Source: Roseibium aggregatum (lineage in GTDB: Bacteria; Pseudomonadota; Alphaproteobacteria; Rhizobiales; Stappiaceae). From it: a stretch of 64,000 nucleotides of DNA. The notes under the pieces are model-generated. The model did not search any database. It was not told the origin of the DNA and was given only the letters and a program-made list of their open reading frames with translations. Below are positions 9,712 through 17,933 of this stretch, in pieces (the first letter of the stretch is position 1; every line of letters starts with the position of its first letter). Position numbers and translations under genes: made by a program. Where the stretch lies: positions 62,001-126,000 of the forward strand of contig NZ_JABFCZ010000011.1 of the NCBI RefSeq assembly GCF_014692675.1. The letters are read 5' to 3'.

Positions 9712-10485
9712 TCAGATACGGGCGAGGATCCAGTCGGCAGCGGCGCCGATGTCATCCACCACGGCAGTGGGTTCCGGTTCGGCGGCGGCTTCCGCGCCGG
9801 GGGCGTATTTTCCCGTCCTGACCAGAAGCGCATGGCCCACGCCGGCGGCAAGCGCCCCCGACACGTCGCTTTCCACATCGTCGCCGATCATCGCCAGGTC
9901 GTTAAGGTCAACGCCCATTTCCCGGGCGGCCTCGGCGAAGAAATCCTTGGACGGTTTTCCAAGGACCGTGGCCGTGCGGCCGCTGGCATATTCCAGCGCT
10001 GCGACGAAGGCGCCGGTATCGAGGCTGAGGCTGCCGTCCGCGTCGAGAAAGGTCCGGTTTTTCGCCAGCGCCAGAAAGACCGCGCCATTCGCCAGTTCCC
10101 GGAATGCCGCATTCAGGGCTTGATAGGTGAAGCCGTCGGCCGCGTCCCCGACGATCACGGCGCGCTCACCCCCGATCAACGGCGGCAGGCCTCGGAAATC
10201 CTCTTCCAGGGCCGGATGGATCAGAAGATGCGGCGTCAGCCCGCGCTCGATCAAAAGCTCGCGGGCCGCCTGCGCCGGTGTGAAGAGCTCTTCGGCCGCA
10301 ATCTCGAACCCCATCTTCGACAGGCGCCGCAACAGGCCCCGTTTCGGTGTGCGAGTGGTGTTGGTCAGAAAACGGACGGGAAGGCCGGATCTCCGTATCC
10401 GGGACAACGCCTCCAGCGCGCCGGCAACGGGTTCATCGCCGATGTAAACGACGCCTGACAGATCGATGAGAATGCCGCGGATCAT
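9712..10485 (-). CDS. HAD-superfamily subfamily IIA hydrolase (LHPP-like)
   Basis: The 257-residue protein opens with ILIDLSGVVYIG, the DxSG nucleophile motif of the HAD-IIA phospholysine/phosphohistidine pyrophosphatase-like group (Asp8 nucleophile). Motif II (FLTNTTRTPK), motif III Lys (LGKPSKDFF) and motif IV (AMIGDDVESDVSGA) are all intact. It is probably a small-molecule or protein phosphatase; the substrate is unknown. It lies on the opposite strand between two ammonium transporter genes, and nothing else ties it to nitrogen. Confidence 0.85.
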   Translation of the reverse strand: MIRGILIDLSGVVYIGDEPVAGALEALSRIRRSGLPVRFLTNTTRTPKRGLLRRLSKMGFEIAAEELFTPAQAARELLIERGLTPHLLIHPALEEDFRGLPPLIGGERAVIVGDAADGFTYQALNAAFRELANGAVFLALAKNRTFLDADGSLSLDTGAFVAALEYASGRTATVLGKPSKDFFAEAAREMGVDLNDLAMIGDDVESDVSGALAAGVGHALLVRTGKYAPGAEAAAEPEPTAVVDDIGAAADWILARI

Positions 10486-10684
10486 GGCGGAACCATGCCA
10501 ATCCGGCCGGGTCAGGTCAAATCAGGTTTCCCCGGAGCGGATGACAGGCGATTTTCCAGAAATGCATAGAAAATAGTCAAGTTGCCTAGCAATAATGCCT
10601 ATTTATTGGTCTTTTTTGAGATTTGGACCGGGAATTCCGAACGATTGACCCTAAAAATGATCCGGTTTTCGCCAACCTGCCTGT

Positions 10685-10701
10685 TTGGCATGCAGCTTGA
10701 A
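10685..10701 (+). promoter_or_regulatory. Sigma-54-like promoter for the second ammonium transporter
   Basis: TTGGCATGCAGCTTGAA fits TGGCAY-N5-TTG with correct -24/-12 spacing and lies 59 bases before the start of the second amt gene. The upstream 10560-10650 stretch is AT-rich, as at glnK. The site is weaker than the glnK one (T for C in the -24 element; A for C in the -12). Confidence 0.65.
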
Positions 10702-10760
10702 AGCTGTGGCTTCCAAAAATACGCTCAGATAATGGGCATCTGCATAATCGGGAGCCAGAA

Positions 10761-11981
10761 ATGACCGACACGAACGTGGGCGGAGATGTCTTCTTTGTCC
10801 TTCTGGGAGCCATTCTCGTCTTTGCGATGCATGGTGGCTTCGCATTTCTGGAGGTCGGTACGGTCCGCCAGAAGAACCAGGTGAACGCGCTGGTGAAGAT
10901 CTTGGTCGATTTCGCGATCTCGACCATCGCCTATTTCTTCGTCGGATTTGGGGTCGCCTACGGAACCAGTTTCTTTGTGAATGCCGCGACATTGTCCGGC
11001 GGGGGCAGCGGATTTGAACTGCAGGGCTTGACCCTGGTGAAATTCTTCTTCCTGACCACATTCGCCGCAGCAATCCCGGCCATCATTTCAGGCGGGATCG
11101 CCGAACGGATGAAGTTTCTGCCGCAGTGCCTGGCCACCGCGGCCCTGGTCGGCATCGCCTATCCGCTTTTCGAAGGTGTCGTCTGGAACGGCAACTTCGG
11201 AATTCAGGGATGGCTGGAATCCGGTTTCGGCGCTAAATTTCACGATTTTGCCGGTTCCGTCGTGGTTCATGCAATCGGAGGCTGGATTGCGCTCGGCGCC
11301 GTCCTGCTTCTTGGTGCCCGCAGGGGACGTTACGACAGCCGCGGCAGGCCGATCGGGATCCCGCCGTCGTCCCTGCCCTGGCTGGCCATGGGATCCTGGA
11401 TGCTTTGCGTCGGATGGTTCGGTTTCAACGTGATGAGCGCGCAGTCGCTTCAGGGCATTTCAGGACTGGTCGCCATCAATTCGCTGATGGCCATGGTTGG
11501 CGGTATCCTGACGGCGCTGATTGCCGGCCGGAACGACCCCGGGTTCGTCCATAACGGCGCTCTGGCCGGTCTGGTCGCCGTCTGCGCCGGGTCGGACATC
11601 ATGCATCCGATCGGCAGCCTGATCGTCGGCGGCGTTGCCGGTGTCGTCTTCGTCAAGGGCTTCGAAATCTGCCAGAACCGGCTGAAGATCGACGACGTGC
11701 TCGGCGTCTGGCCGCTTCACGGCATCTGCGGCGCCTGGGGCGGCATCGCCGCAGGCATCTTCGGTCTGGAAAGCCTTGGCGGCCTCGGTGGCGTTTCGCT
11801 GTTGTCCCAGATTGCCGGTACGGTGACCGGAGCGGCCTATGCCGCTGTCGTCGGCTTCGTCGTCTATGGCGTCCTGAAGCGCTTTGTCGGGATTCGCCTG
11901 TCGGCCGAGGACGAACATATCGGGGCCGACCTTGCCATCCACAAGATCAGCGCCAACCCGGAGCACGATCTGGGCCGCTGA
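10761..11981 (+). CDS. Second ammonium transporter (Amt family)
   Basis: This 406-residue Amt protein lacks a cleavable signal peptide and starts directly with the first membrane helix (FFVLLGAILVFAMHGGFAFLEVG). The conserved pore is present: Asp and His in FHDFAGSVVVHAIGGW and the second His in VWPLHGICGAWGG. It diverges clearly from the AmtB at 8253 (shorter, different extramembrane loops) and has no adjacent PII gene. It may therefore differ in affinity or act as an ammonium sensor. An intrinsic terminator follows. Confidence 0.93.
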   Translation: MTDTNVGGDVFFVLLGAILVFAMHGGFAFLEVGTVRQKNQVNALVKILVDFAISTIAYFFVGFGVAYGTSFFVNAATLSGGGSGFELQGLTLVKFFFLTTFAAAIPAIISGGIAERMKFLPQCLATAALVGIAYPLFEGVVWNGNFGIQGWLESGFGAKFHDFAGSVVVHAIGGWIALGAVLLLGARRGRYDSRGRPIGIPPSSLPWLAMGSWMLCVGWFGFNVMSAQSLQGISGLVAINSLMAMVGGILTALIAGRNDPGFVHNGALAGLVAVCAGSDIMHPIGSLIVGGVAGVVFVKGFEICQNRLKIDDVLGVWPLHGICGAWGGIAAGIFGLESLGGLGGVSLLSQIAGTVTGAAYAAVVGFVVYGVLKRFVGIRLSAEDEHIGADLAIHKISANPEHDLGR

Positions 11982-12009
11982 CGGTTGGAACCAGGTTTGC
12001 AGACTTGAG

Positions 12010-12039
12010 AACACCCGGGCCTTCCGCCTGGGTGTTTTG
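12010..12039 (+). terminator. Rho-independent terminator after second amt gene
   Basis: The inverted repeat AACACCCGGGC / GCCTGGGTGTT with a short loop is followed by TTTTG. It stands 28 bases after the stop codon. Confidence 0.75.
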
Positions 12040-12060
12040 CCAGGCACTAGGATCCTGACT

Positions 12061-12882
12061 CTAGTGCATGCCGTCGAAGAGGCCTTTGACGAACTTGCGC
12101 TGAAACAGGAGCAACAGCCCGGCCGGCGGGATGACCGCCAGCACAGCCAGAATCATGCCGTTAAGGCTTGTCTGCCCGAAAAACTGCAAGCCGCGGACAA
12201 GGGTGTAGCTTTTCTCGTCGGTGGTCACCATGACCGGCCACAGATACTGGTTCCAGCCGTTGACGAAGGCGACCAGAAACAGAGCTCCGGCCATGGGCAG
12301 GGACAGGGGCAGCAGGATATCCTTGAAAAACAGGAACGGTCCGGCACCGTCCAGCCGCGCCGATTCCAGCAAGGTCTCGGGGATGTTTCTGTAATATTGC
12401 CGGAAGAAGAAGGTCCCGATCCCGGAGGCGGCGAGCGGCAGGATCAGGCCGACCTGCGTATTGACCAGCCCGAGGCCGGCAACGACGTCATAGGTCGCAA
12501 GAAAGCGGGATTCGAGCGGCAGCATCAGCGAAAACAGCAACACCCAGAAAAGGACGCCGGCAAACCGCAGCCGGAAATAGACAAGTGCATAGGCCGCAGC
12601 AAGCGACAGACAGACCTTGGCCGCGGCGAAACCGGCGCCGAGAAGGAAAGAATTCCAGATCATGCGAAGGGCGCTAATGTCGTCCTGGAAGCCGCCGCTT
12701 ACCGTCAGGACCTTTGAATAATTCTGCACTAGCCGATCGCCGGGGAAGAGGGCCATGCCGTCCGTCCTCAGAGCTTCGGGGCCGTGGGTCGTCGTCAGGA
12801 AAAGCGCCAGCACAGGGCCGCACATGAGGACGGCGCCAATTATCAGGATCAAATGGTCCGGAAGGGTGGACAAGCGGCGCAT
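12061..12882 (-). CDS. UgpE-like carbohydrate ABC transporter permease without visible partners
   Basis: The 273-residue protein has six hydrophobic segments and the permease EAA loop (ETLLESARLDGAGPFLFFKDILLPLSLP). It is closest in appearance to the CUT1-family UgpE/MalG permease of sn-glycerol-3-phosphate or sugar importers. The usual companions (binding protein UgpB, permease UgpA, ATPase UgpC) are absent: the upstream neighbour is a CDF exporter and the downstream one is a convergent amt gene. The gene is full length with no frameshift. The start ATG at 12882 gives a normal N-terminus; longer extensions run into the CDF gene. Partners may lie elsewhere in the genome, or this may be a remnant of a broken operon. 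Confidence 0.82.
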   Translation of the reverse strand: MRRLSTLPDHLILIIGAVLMCGPVLALFLTTTHGPEALRTDGMALFPGDRLVQNYSKVLTVSGGFQDDISALRMIWNSFLLGAGFAAAKVCLSLAAAYALVYFRLRFAGVLFWVLLFSLMLPLESRFLATYDVVAGLGLVNTQVGLILPLAASGIGTFFFRQYYRNIPETLLESARLDGAGPFLFFKDILLPLSLPMAGALFLVAFVNGWNQYLWPVMVTTDEKSYTLVRGLQFFGQTSLNGMILAVLAVIPPAGLLLLFQRKFVKGLFDGMH

Positions 12883-12905
12883 GTGACCGGCTTTTTTGCC
12901 CCTGA

Positions 12906-13793
12906 CTACAAGACGACGATGCCGGAATGCTTGGCCTTGTATTCCGGTTCGACGTGAATGGTGACATGGGATCCCGGCAGGCCCTTGCCGATGGCCTGTT
13001 CGATCCGGTCGCAAATGTCATGGGCGGTATCCACCGTCATCTCACCCGGCACGACCAGGTGGAATTCGATGAAGGTCGTCCGGCCCGCGATCCGGGTCCT
13101 GAGGTCATGGGCCTCCAGCGCACCTTCCCCCTGTTCGGAGATGAGGTTGCGGATCCTGTCCAGCGTATCGGCCGAGGCCGCCTCATCCATCAGGCCGCTG
13201 ATGGATTCCTTCATGATGTCCCAACCGGTCCACAGTACGTTCAGGCCCACCAGGCCCGCCAGGATCGGATCGAGACGGGTCCAGCCGGTCAAGGCAACAA
13301 GGACCACGCCGGCAAGAACGCCGACGGACGTGACGACGTCGGTTCGAAGGTGACGGCCGTCCGCCACCAGCGCCGGCGAGCGGTGTTTCTTGCCGAAGCG
13401 GATCAGATACCAGGCCCAGACGCCGTTGATGAGGGCGGCTGCCGCATTAACCCCGAGACCCAGCGGAGAATAATTGGCGGGCTCATTGGCGATAAAGCCG
13501 AGCCATGCGGACTGGAAGATCGAGATCGCGGCCAGAACGATCATCACGCCGACCAGGACGGCGGCGAAATATTCTGCCTTGTCGTGGCCATAAGGATGAT
13601 TGGAATCGGCCGGTTTGGACGCGAACCAGACGGCGAAGACCGCCGCAATGGAGGACGCGACATTGATCACCGTTTCCAGCGCATCCGAATAGAGCGCGAC
13701 CGATCCGGTCAGCCAGTAGGCGGCGAACTTCAGGCCGAGCACGACCACGCCGACACCTATGCTGGCGAAAGCTATGCGCAGTCTGAGACTCAT
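12906..13793 (-). CDS. Cation diffusion facilitator (CDF) family transporter
   Basis: The 295-residue protein has six TM helices and a cytoplasmic C-terminal domain. The metal-binding helices are visible: SDALETVINV in TM2 and DGRHLRTDVVTS in TM5. HPYGHDKAEYF is the family signature loop. The C-terminal domain (GALEAHDLRTRIAGRTTFIEFHLVVPGEMT) contains the conserved His/Asp residues for dimer metal sites. It exports divalent cations (Zn, Fe, Mn or similar) by proton antiport. It has a DALET motif in TM2 rather than the DxxHD zinc type, so metal specificity is open. It is upstream of, and co-oriented with, the orphan permease (23-base gap). Confidence 0.9.
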   Translation of the reverse strand: MSLRLRIAFASIGVGVVVLGLKFAAYWLTGSVALYSDALETVINVASSIAAVFAVWFASKPADSNHPYGHDKAEYFAAVLVGVMIVLAAISIFQSAWLGFIANEPANYSPLGLGVNAAAALINGVWAWYLIRFGKKHRSPALVADGRHLRTDVVTSVGVLAGVVLVALTGWTRLDPILAGLVGLNVLWTGWDIMKESISGLMDEAASADTLDRIRNLISEQGEGALEAHDLRTRIAGRTTFIEFHLVVPGEMTVDTAHDICDRIEQAIGKGLPGSHVTIHVEPEYKAKHSGIVVL

Positions 13794-13925
13794 AAACCGT
13801 CCCCATCTTGCCGGATGCGCCGGATAAGCGCCGTGAACGCGGCAAGGGGTAGCAGTTTTTAGCCCGGAAACAACCCCGGAGTTTCGACAGTCCTCAGGAC
13901 ATGCGTGTCCGCAGGTCAGACGGGA

Positions 13926-14693
13926 TTACGAATGGGGCGGCATATCCAGTATGGCGGCGCCGATAATCTGGCCGGGCCCCTCGTCGTCTTCAAGCTGGAT
14001 CAGGACGGCGCAGCGCTCGTCGCCGGAGCGGATCAGCTCGCTCTTGGGCATGCGGAAGGTCTCGGTCTTGCCGTCCCACATGCCGATCGGCTGCAGGCTG
14101 CGCACCACATTGACGTAGTTAACCGTTGCGCCGGCATTTTCCCCGCGACCGATGGCGACTTTCTTGTGATCCTTGACCCTGAGAAACAGGACCGTGGCCA
14201 TATGCGCGCCTTTCGGCAGGGCGCCGTCCACCGTGGCCTCGATCGCCATGTCGCTGGCCTTGAGGCTGACATGCGCCGTGAAGGGGGCGGCGCGTTTCAG
14301 GGCGCTGCCGACGGCCGCCTTGTTGCTGCCGACGACATGCTCATCGCCGTTGACCACGATTTGCGGCGTATAGACCGACCGGTCGCCGCGCCGGGCGGCA
14401 TAGGCCCGCTGCCGGGCCGAGTAGGCCGGCCGGGCCAGGGTGTCTTTCCAGCCGAGATAGTCCCAGTAGTCGACCGGCAGCACCAGGGCGAGGACGTCGT
14501 CTCTCGTGTTCACCATCTTCTCCACCAGCCGGTCGGCCGGCGGACAGGAGGAGCACCCCTGGCTGGTGAAGAGCTCCGCGACGGCCTGCGGTTCGGCGGA
14601 AACCGGTCCGGCGGCGGTCAGAGCTGTAACAATCGACGAAACGATGATCGTGCGGCGAAGCAGGGCGCTTGCCGGGCCTTTGAGCTTGCCCAT
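13926..14693 (-). CDS. DUF1223 domain secreted thioredoxin-like protein
   Basis: The 255-residue protein has an N-terminal signal-like hydrophobic stretch (IIVSSIVTALTAAGPVSAEP). A thioredoxin-fold CxxC region, AVAELFTSQGCSSCPPADRLVEK, then defines DUF1223. The central YTPQIVVNGDEHVVGS is the conserved cis-proline region. It is exported and probably redox-active; its role is not established. Proximity to the ccm genes, another periplasmic thiol system, may be meaningful. The start at 14693 follows AAAGGACGAG; a longer start at 14738 adds unconserved residues. Confidence 0.87.
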   Translation of the reverse strand: MGKLKGPASALLRRTIIVSSIVTALTAAGPVSAEPQAVAELFTSQGCSSCPPADRLVEKMVNTRDDVLALVLPVDYWDYLGWKDTLARPAYSARQRAYAARRGDRSVYTPQIVVNGDEHVVGSNKAAVGSALKRAAPFTAHVSLKASDMAIEATVDGALPKGAHMATVLFLRVKDHKKVAIGRGENAGATVNYVNVVRSLQPIGMWDGKTETFRMPKSELIRSGDERCAVLIQLEDDEGPGQIIGAAILDMPPHS

Positions 14694-14811
14694 AGGGGCT
14701 CGTCCTTTTGGTTCTTGCGATGCCGCCAAAATAGGCACAAGCCGGATAAAGAGCGAGTCACGAGGCGGTGACCTGCTGATTTTGGTTGTTCGGAGGTGTC
14801 GAGGTTCGGGA

Positions 14812-15408
14812 TCAGCCGTTACCGGCTTTCACTTTCTCAAGCTCGGGAAGGAACGTGTTCACGTAGGACTCGGGCGACAGGGGACCGATGAACTTGTAAC
14901 GGATGGTGCCTGCAGGGTCGACGATATAGGTCTCCGGAACGCCGTAGACGCCCCAGTCGATCGAGACCCGGCCCTTTTCGTCCGCGCCGACCCGGGAATA
15001 GGGATTGCCGAGGCTGCCGAGGAACCGGCGCGCGTTTTCCGGCTTGTCCTTGTAGTTGATGCCGATCAGCTGGATTCCGTCCACGGTGGCGAGTTCTTCC
15101 AGGATCGGGTGTTCCTGGCGGCAGGGCACGCACCAGGAGGCAAAGACATTCACCACGGAGACCTTGCCCATGAGATCCGCGGTGGAAACGCCGGGGACCG
15201 GGGTGCCGTTGTCCACAAGGCCTGTGACCGGCGGCAGGTCCGTTTCGGGGGCTTTCTTGCCGATCAGGGCGGAGGGAATCGTGTGCGGATCCTCGCCCAT
15301 GGTGAGCTGGAACAGAAAGAGAGCGGCAAGGGCTGCGAAAATCACGACCGGAAGCAGCACCAGAACCGGAATCCGGCGCTTCTGCGGCGTCTGTGTCTGC
15401 TCACTCAT
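14812..15408 (-). CDS. ccmG: Thiol:disulfide interchange protein CcmG/DsbE
   Basis: The 198-residue membrane-anchored thioredoxin has a TM segment at about 13-36 and a periplasmic domain with active site WCVPC (Cys93, Cys96). The conserved GVYGVPETYIVD gives the cis-Pro and acidic loop of CcmG. It reduces the CXXCH cysteines of apocytochrome c before haem attachment. Its ATG overlaps the ccmD stop (ATGA), so it is the last gene of the ccmABCDG run. ccmE, ccmF, ccmH and ccmI are not in the window. Confidence 0.95.
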   Translation of the reverse strand: MSEQTQTPQKRRIPVLVLLPVVIFAALAALFLFQLTMGEDPHTIPSALIGKKAPETDLPPVTGLVDNGTPVPGVSTADLMGKVSVVNVFASWCVPCRQEHPILEELATVDGIQLIGINYKDKPENARRFLGSLGNPYSRVGADEKGRVSIDWGVYGVPETYIVDPAGTIRYKFIGPLSPESYVNTFLPELEKVKAGNG

Positions 15409-15617
15409 GCTTTGGCGGCCTCTGATGTTTTGGGTCCGGTCTGCCCGGTATCGCCTTTTGCGGCGCCGGCGCGGGTGATCCCCTGCTCCGCCAGTTCCTC
15501 AAGGTCTGCTTCCTGGCGCTTCCTGTCGATCACGACCCACAGGATCAGGCCGATGACGACAGCAAGGCAGACGGCATAGGAGGCGATGATGAAGCCTGCG
15601 TGCGTTCCAAGGTCCAT
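15405..15617 (-). CDS. ccmD: Haem exporter protein CcmD
   Basis: This 70-residue protein has one TM segment (about 7-28: HAGFIIASYAVCLAVVIGLILWV), followed by the charged stretch DRKRQEADLEELAEQG typical of CcmD. It stabilises the CcmABC-CcmE release complex. The ATG at 15617 has GGAG eight bases upstream, so it is preferred to the GTG at 15626 that overlaps that site. It lies 5 bases after ccmC and overlaps ccmG by 4. Confidence 0.9.
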   Translation of the reverse strand: MDLGTHAGFIIASYAVCLAVVIGLILWVVIDRKRQEADLEELAEQGITRAGAAKGDTGQTGPKTSEAAKA

Positions 15618-15622
15618 GAAAC

Positions 15623-16390
15623 TCACTCCGCCGGCTGGGCTGTCGCCGTAACGGTGGCAGGACGCGCCGTGGCGGCTGCTTTCAGGCGCATGGCGCGCAC
15701 GCGGCGGCGCAGGATTTCATTGCGCATGGCCATCAGGTGCAGCACGAAGAACAAAAGGGTGAAGGCGATCGCCATCACGAACAGCGGGATCAGCATCGAC
15801 GTAGCGATGGTCGGGCCGCCCATGCGCATCACGCTGGCCGGCTGGTGCAGCGTGTTCCACCACTCCACGGAAAACTTGATGATCGGCAGGTTGAGCGCGC
15901 CGACCAGGGTCAGGATCGCGGCGGCCTTGCCGGCCTTGATCGGGTCTTCCATGGTCCGCCACAGGGCGATCAGCCCGAGATACATGATGAACAGCACCAG
16001 GACGGAGGTCAGGCGCGCATCCCAGACCCAGTAGGTGCCCCACATGGGCTTGCCCCAGAGCGAGCCGGTCACCAGCGACATGAAGGTGAAGGCAGCGCCG
16101 ATCGGGGCTGCAGCCTTGGCGGAGACGTCGGCGAGCGGATGCTTCCACACCAGCGTGCCGAGCGAGGAAATCGCCATGATCGAGTAGCACATCATGGCAA
16201 GCCAGGCGGCCGGCACGTGAATGTACATGATCTTGACCGTGGCACCCTGCTGGTAGTCGTCAGGGGCGGTGAAGAAGGTCATGTAGAGACCGGCGGCGAA
16301 TGCGATGACGCACAGGCCGATCAGCCAGGGCAGAATGATCTGCACCAGCCTCAGAAACCGGGTCGGATTTGCATAATCCCAGATAGCCAT
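15623..16390 (-). CDS. ccmC: Haem exporter permease CcmC
   Basis: The 255-residue protein has six TM helices. The tryptophan-rich haem-handling motif GTYWVWDARLT is intact, with flanking periplasmic histidines (IHVPAAW and TLHQPAS). It presents haem to CcmE in System I cytochrome c maturation. The C-terminal tail beyond residue about 235 is Ala/Arg-rich and probably cytoplasmic. It follows ccmB after 71 bases. Confidence 0.95.
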   Translation of the reverse strand: MAIWDYANPTRFLRLVQIILPWLIGLCVIAFAAGLYMTFFTAPDDYQQGATVKIMYIHVPAAWLAMMCYSIMAISSLGTLVWKHPLADVSAKAAAPIGAAFTFMSLVTGSLWGKPMWGTYWVWDARLTSVLVLFIMYLGLIALWRTMEDPIKAGKAAAILTLVGALNLPIIKFSVEWWNTLHQPASVMRMGGPTIATSMLIPLFVMAIAFTLLFFVLHLMAMRNEILRRRVRAMRLKAAATARPATVTATAQPAE

Positions 16391-16461
16391 GGAACCGTTC
16401 TAGTGTAGAGCCGCCCAACCTTCAATGGACAACACCGTCGCATGAAGAAAATGCGGGCTGT

Positions 16462-17133
16462 TCAGTCCGACGAAAACCTGAGGGCGGCAGCAGAAGCGAG
16501 CGGTCCGATCACGGCGGTGATCAGGGTGAGCGCGCACAGGATCAGAAACGGGGTCATGAAGGGCACCGGATCGTGAATGGCGGCGTCCGCCGAACTGACG
16601 CCGAAAATCAGGACCGGAATTGCGAGCGGAATGACGAGGACGGCGAGGAGCAGCCCGCCCCGGCGCAGGGACACGGTCAGCGAGGCGCCGACGGCGCCGA
16701 TCAGGGTCAGGGCCGGCGTGCCGACAAGCAGCGTCAGGGTGACCGCCCCGATGGCAACCGGTTCCAGGTTGAGAAAGATGGCAAGCACGGGGGCAGCGAT
16801 CACCAGCGGCAGGCCGGTCGCCATCCAGTGGGCCAGGCATTTGATCAGAACCAGCAGTTCCAGCGACCGACCGGACATCAAGAAGAGATCCAGCGCGCCG
16901 TCTTCGCGGTCGGCCTGAAACAGCCGGTCGAGGCCGAGCAGGGTCGCCAGCAGCGCGCCGATCCACAGAACGGCCGGGCCGATGCGGGCCAGCAGGTTCA
17001 GGTCCGGGCCGACGCCGAAGGGAATGACGGTGACGACCGCCAGGAAGAACAGCACGCCGACCATGGCGCTGCCGCCGACCCGGACCGCCAGGCTGATCTC
17101 ACGGCGGAAAAGGGAAAGAGCCCAGCCGGTCAT
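16462..17133 (-). CDS. ccmB: Haem exporter permease CcmB
   Basis: The 223-residue protein has six hydrophobic segments and the CcmB hallmarks: the LFRREISLAVRVGGS start and FQADREDGALDLFLMSG in the first cytoplasmic loop. It forms the ABC complex with CcmA and CcmC/D that releases holo-CcmE. Its ATG overlaps the ccmA stop by 4 bases (17130-17133). Confidence 0.94.
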   Translation of the reverse strand: MTGWALSLFRREISLAVRVGGSAMVGVLFFLAVVTVIPFGVGPDLNLLARIGPAVLWIGALLATLLGLDRLFQADREDGALDLFLMSGRSLELLVLIKCLAHWMATGLPLVIAAPVLAIFLNLEPVAIGAVTLTLLVGTPALTLIGAVGASLTVSLRRGGLLLAVLVIPLAIPVLIFGVSSADAAIHDPVPFMTPFLILCALTLITAVIGPLASAAALRFSSD

Positions 17134-17798
17134 GCGAGTTCCCCCACGATCCGGACGTCCTGCGGCGCTTCCAGGTGAAGCGTGCGGATGGAGTTGAGGG
17201 GAAGGTCCGTGTGGGTCGCGGTCACGATCATGCCGCCCCGGTCCAGATGGGCATTCATGAGGCCCAGCAGCTGGGCCTCGGAGTGCCGGTCGAGCGCCGA
17301 CGTCGGTTCGTCCATCAGCCAGATCGGCCGGGACGAAACCAGAAGGCGGGCAAGGGACAGGCGCCGTTTCTGGCCGGCCGACAGATAGGCGGCCGGAAGC
17401 CGGGCGGTATGTCCGATGCCTAAAAACTCCAGCGCGTCCGCCGGCTTGTGGATTTCGGTCGGAAACACGTCGGCGGAGATCGGCGCTGTGAAGGCCTGCC
17501 AGAAGGTCAGGTTCTCCAGAACGGTGAGCGCCGGCTTGACCGCGTCCTGATGGCCGAAATAGTGGGAATGCTCGAAGGCCGTCCGGTCGTCCTCGCCGCC
17601 CTCAAGGGAAATGCCGCCTTCCTTTAGCGGAACCAGGCCGGCAAGGGTCCTCAAAAGGGAGGATTTCCCGACGCCGTTGGCGCCGGTCACGACCAGGGCG
17701 GACCCGCTTTCCAGGGCAAAGGTCAGATCCGAGAAAACCCGTCGGTCTCCGCGGTCGACGGCAAGATTTTCGGCAATCAGTTTCAGGGGCAGCTTCAG
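17130..17798 (-). CDS. ccmA: Haem exporter ATPase CcmA, probable CTG start
   Basis: The ABC ATPase has Walker A (TGANGVGKSS), Q-loop (GHQDAVKP), signature (LSAGQKRRLSLARLL), Walker B (PIWLMDEPTSALD) and a switch His (TATHTD). The frame is open back to a stop near 17838 but contains no ATG, GTG or TTG until a GTG at 17690, which lies directly at Walker A and would remove the first beta strands. A CTG at 17798 has GGAG eight bases upstream and gives a 222-residue protein of normal length, starting LKLPLKLIAENLAV. I therefore place the start there. The alternative is an undetected sequence error that hides a normal start. Confidence 0.88.
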   Translation of the reverse strand: MKLPLKLIAENLAVDRGDRRVFSDLTFALESGSALVVTGANGVGKSSLLRTLAGLVPLKEGGISLEGGEDDRTAFEHSHYFGHQDAVKPALTVLENLTFWQAFTAPISADVFPTEIHKPADALEFLGIGHTARLPAAYLSAGQKRRLSLARLLVSSRPIWLMDEPTSALDRHSEAQLLGLMNAHLDRGGMIVTATHTDLPLNSIRTLHLEAPQDVRIVGELA

Positions 17799-17933
17799 GG
17801 AACAGACTCCGCAGGAAAATGAACGTCCGCCTTGTTAGTTGGCAAGGCGGCGATCATGCAAGGAAAATCCAGCCCTTAAAGTGTGGCAAAGGGTATCCTC
17901 TGCTGGAGTCCTGCGCTTCATTCCGGACGGGTC

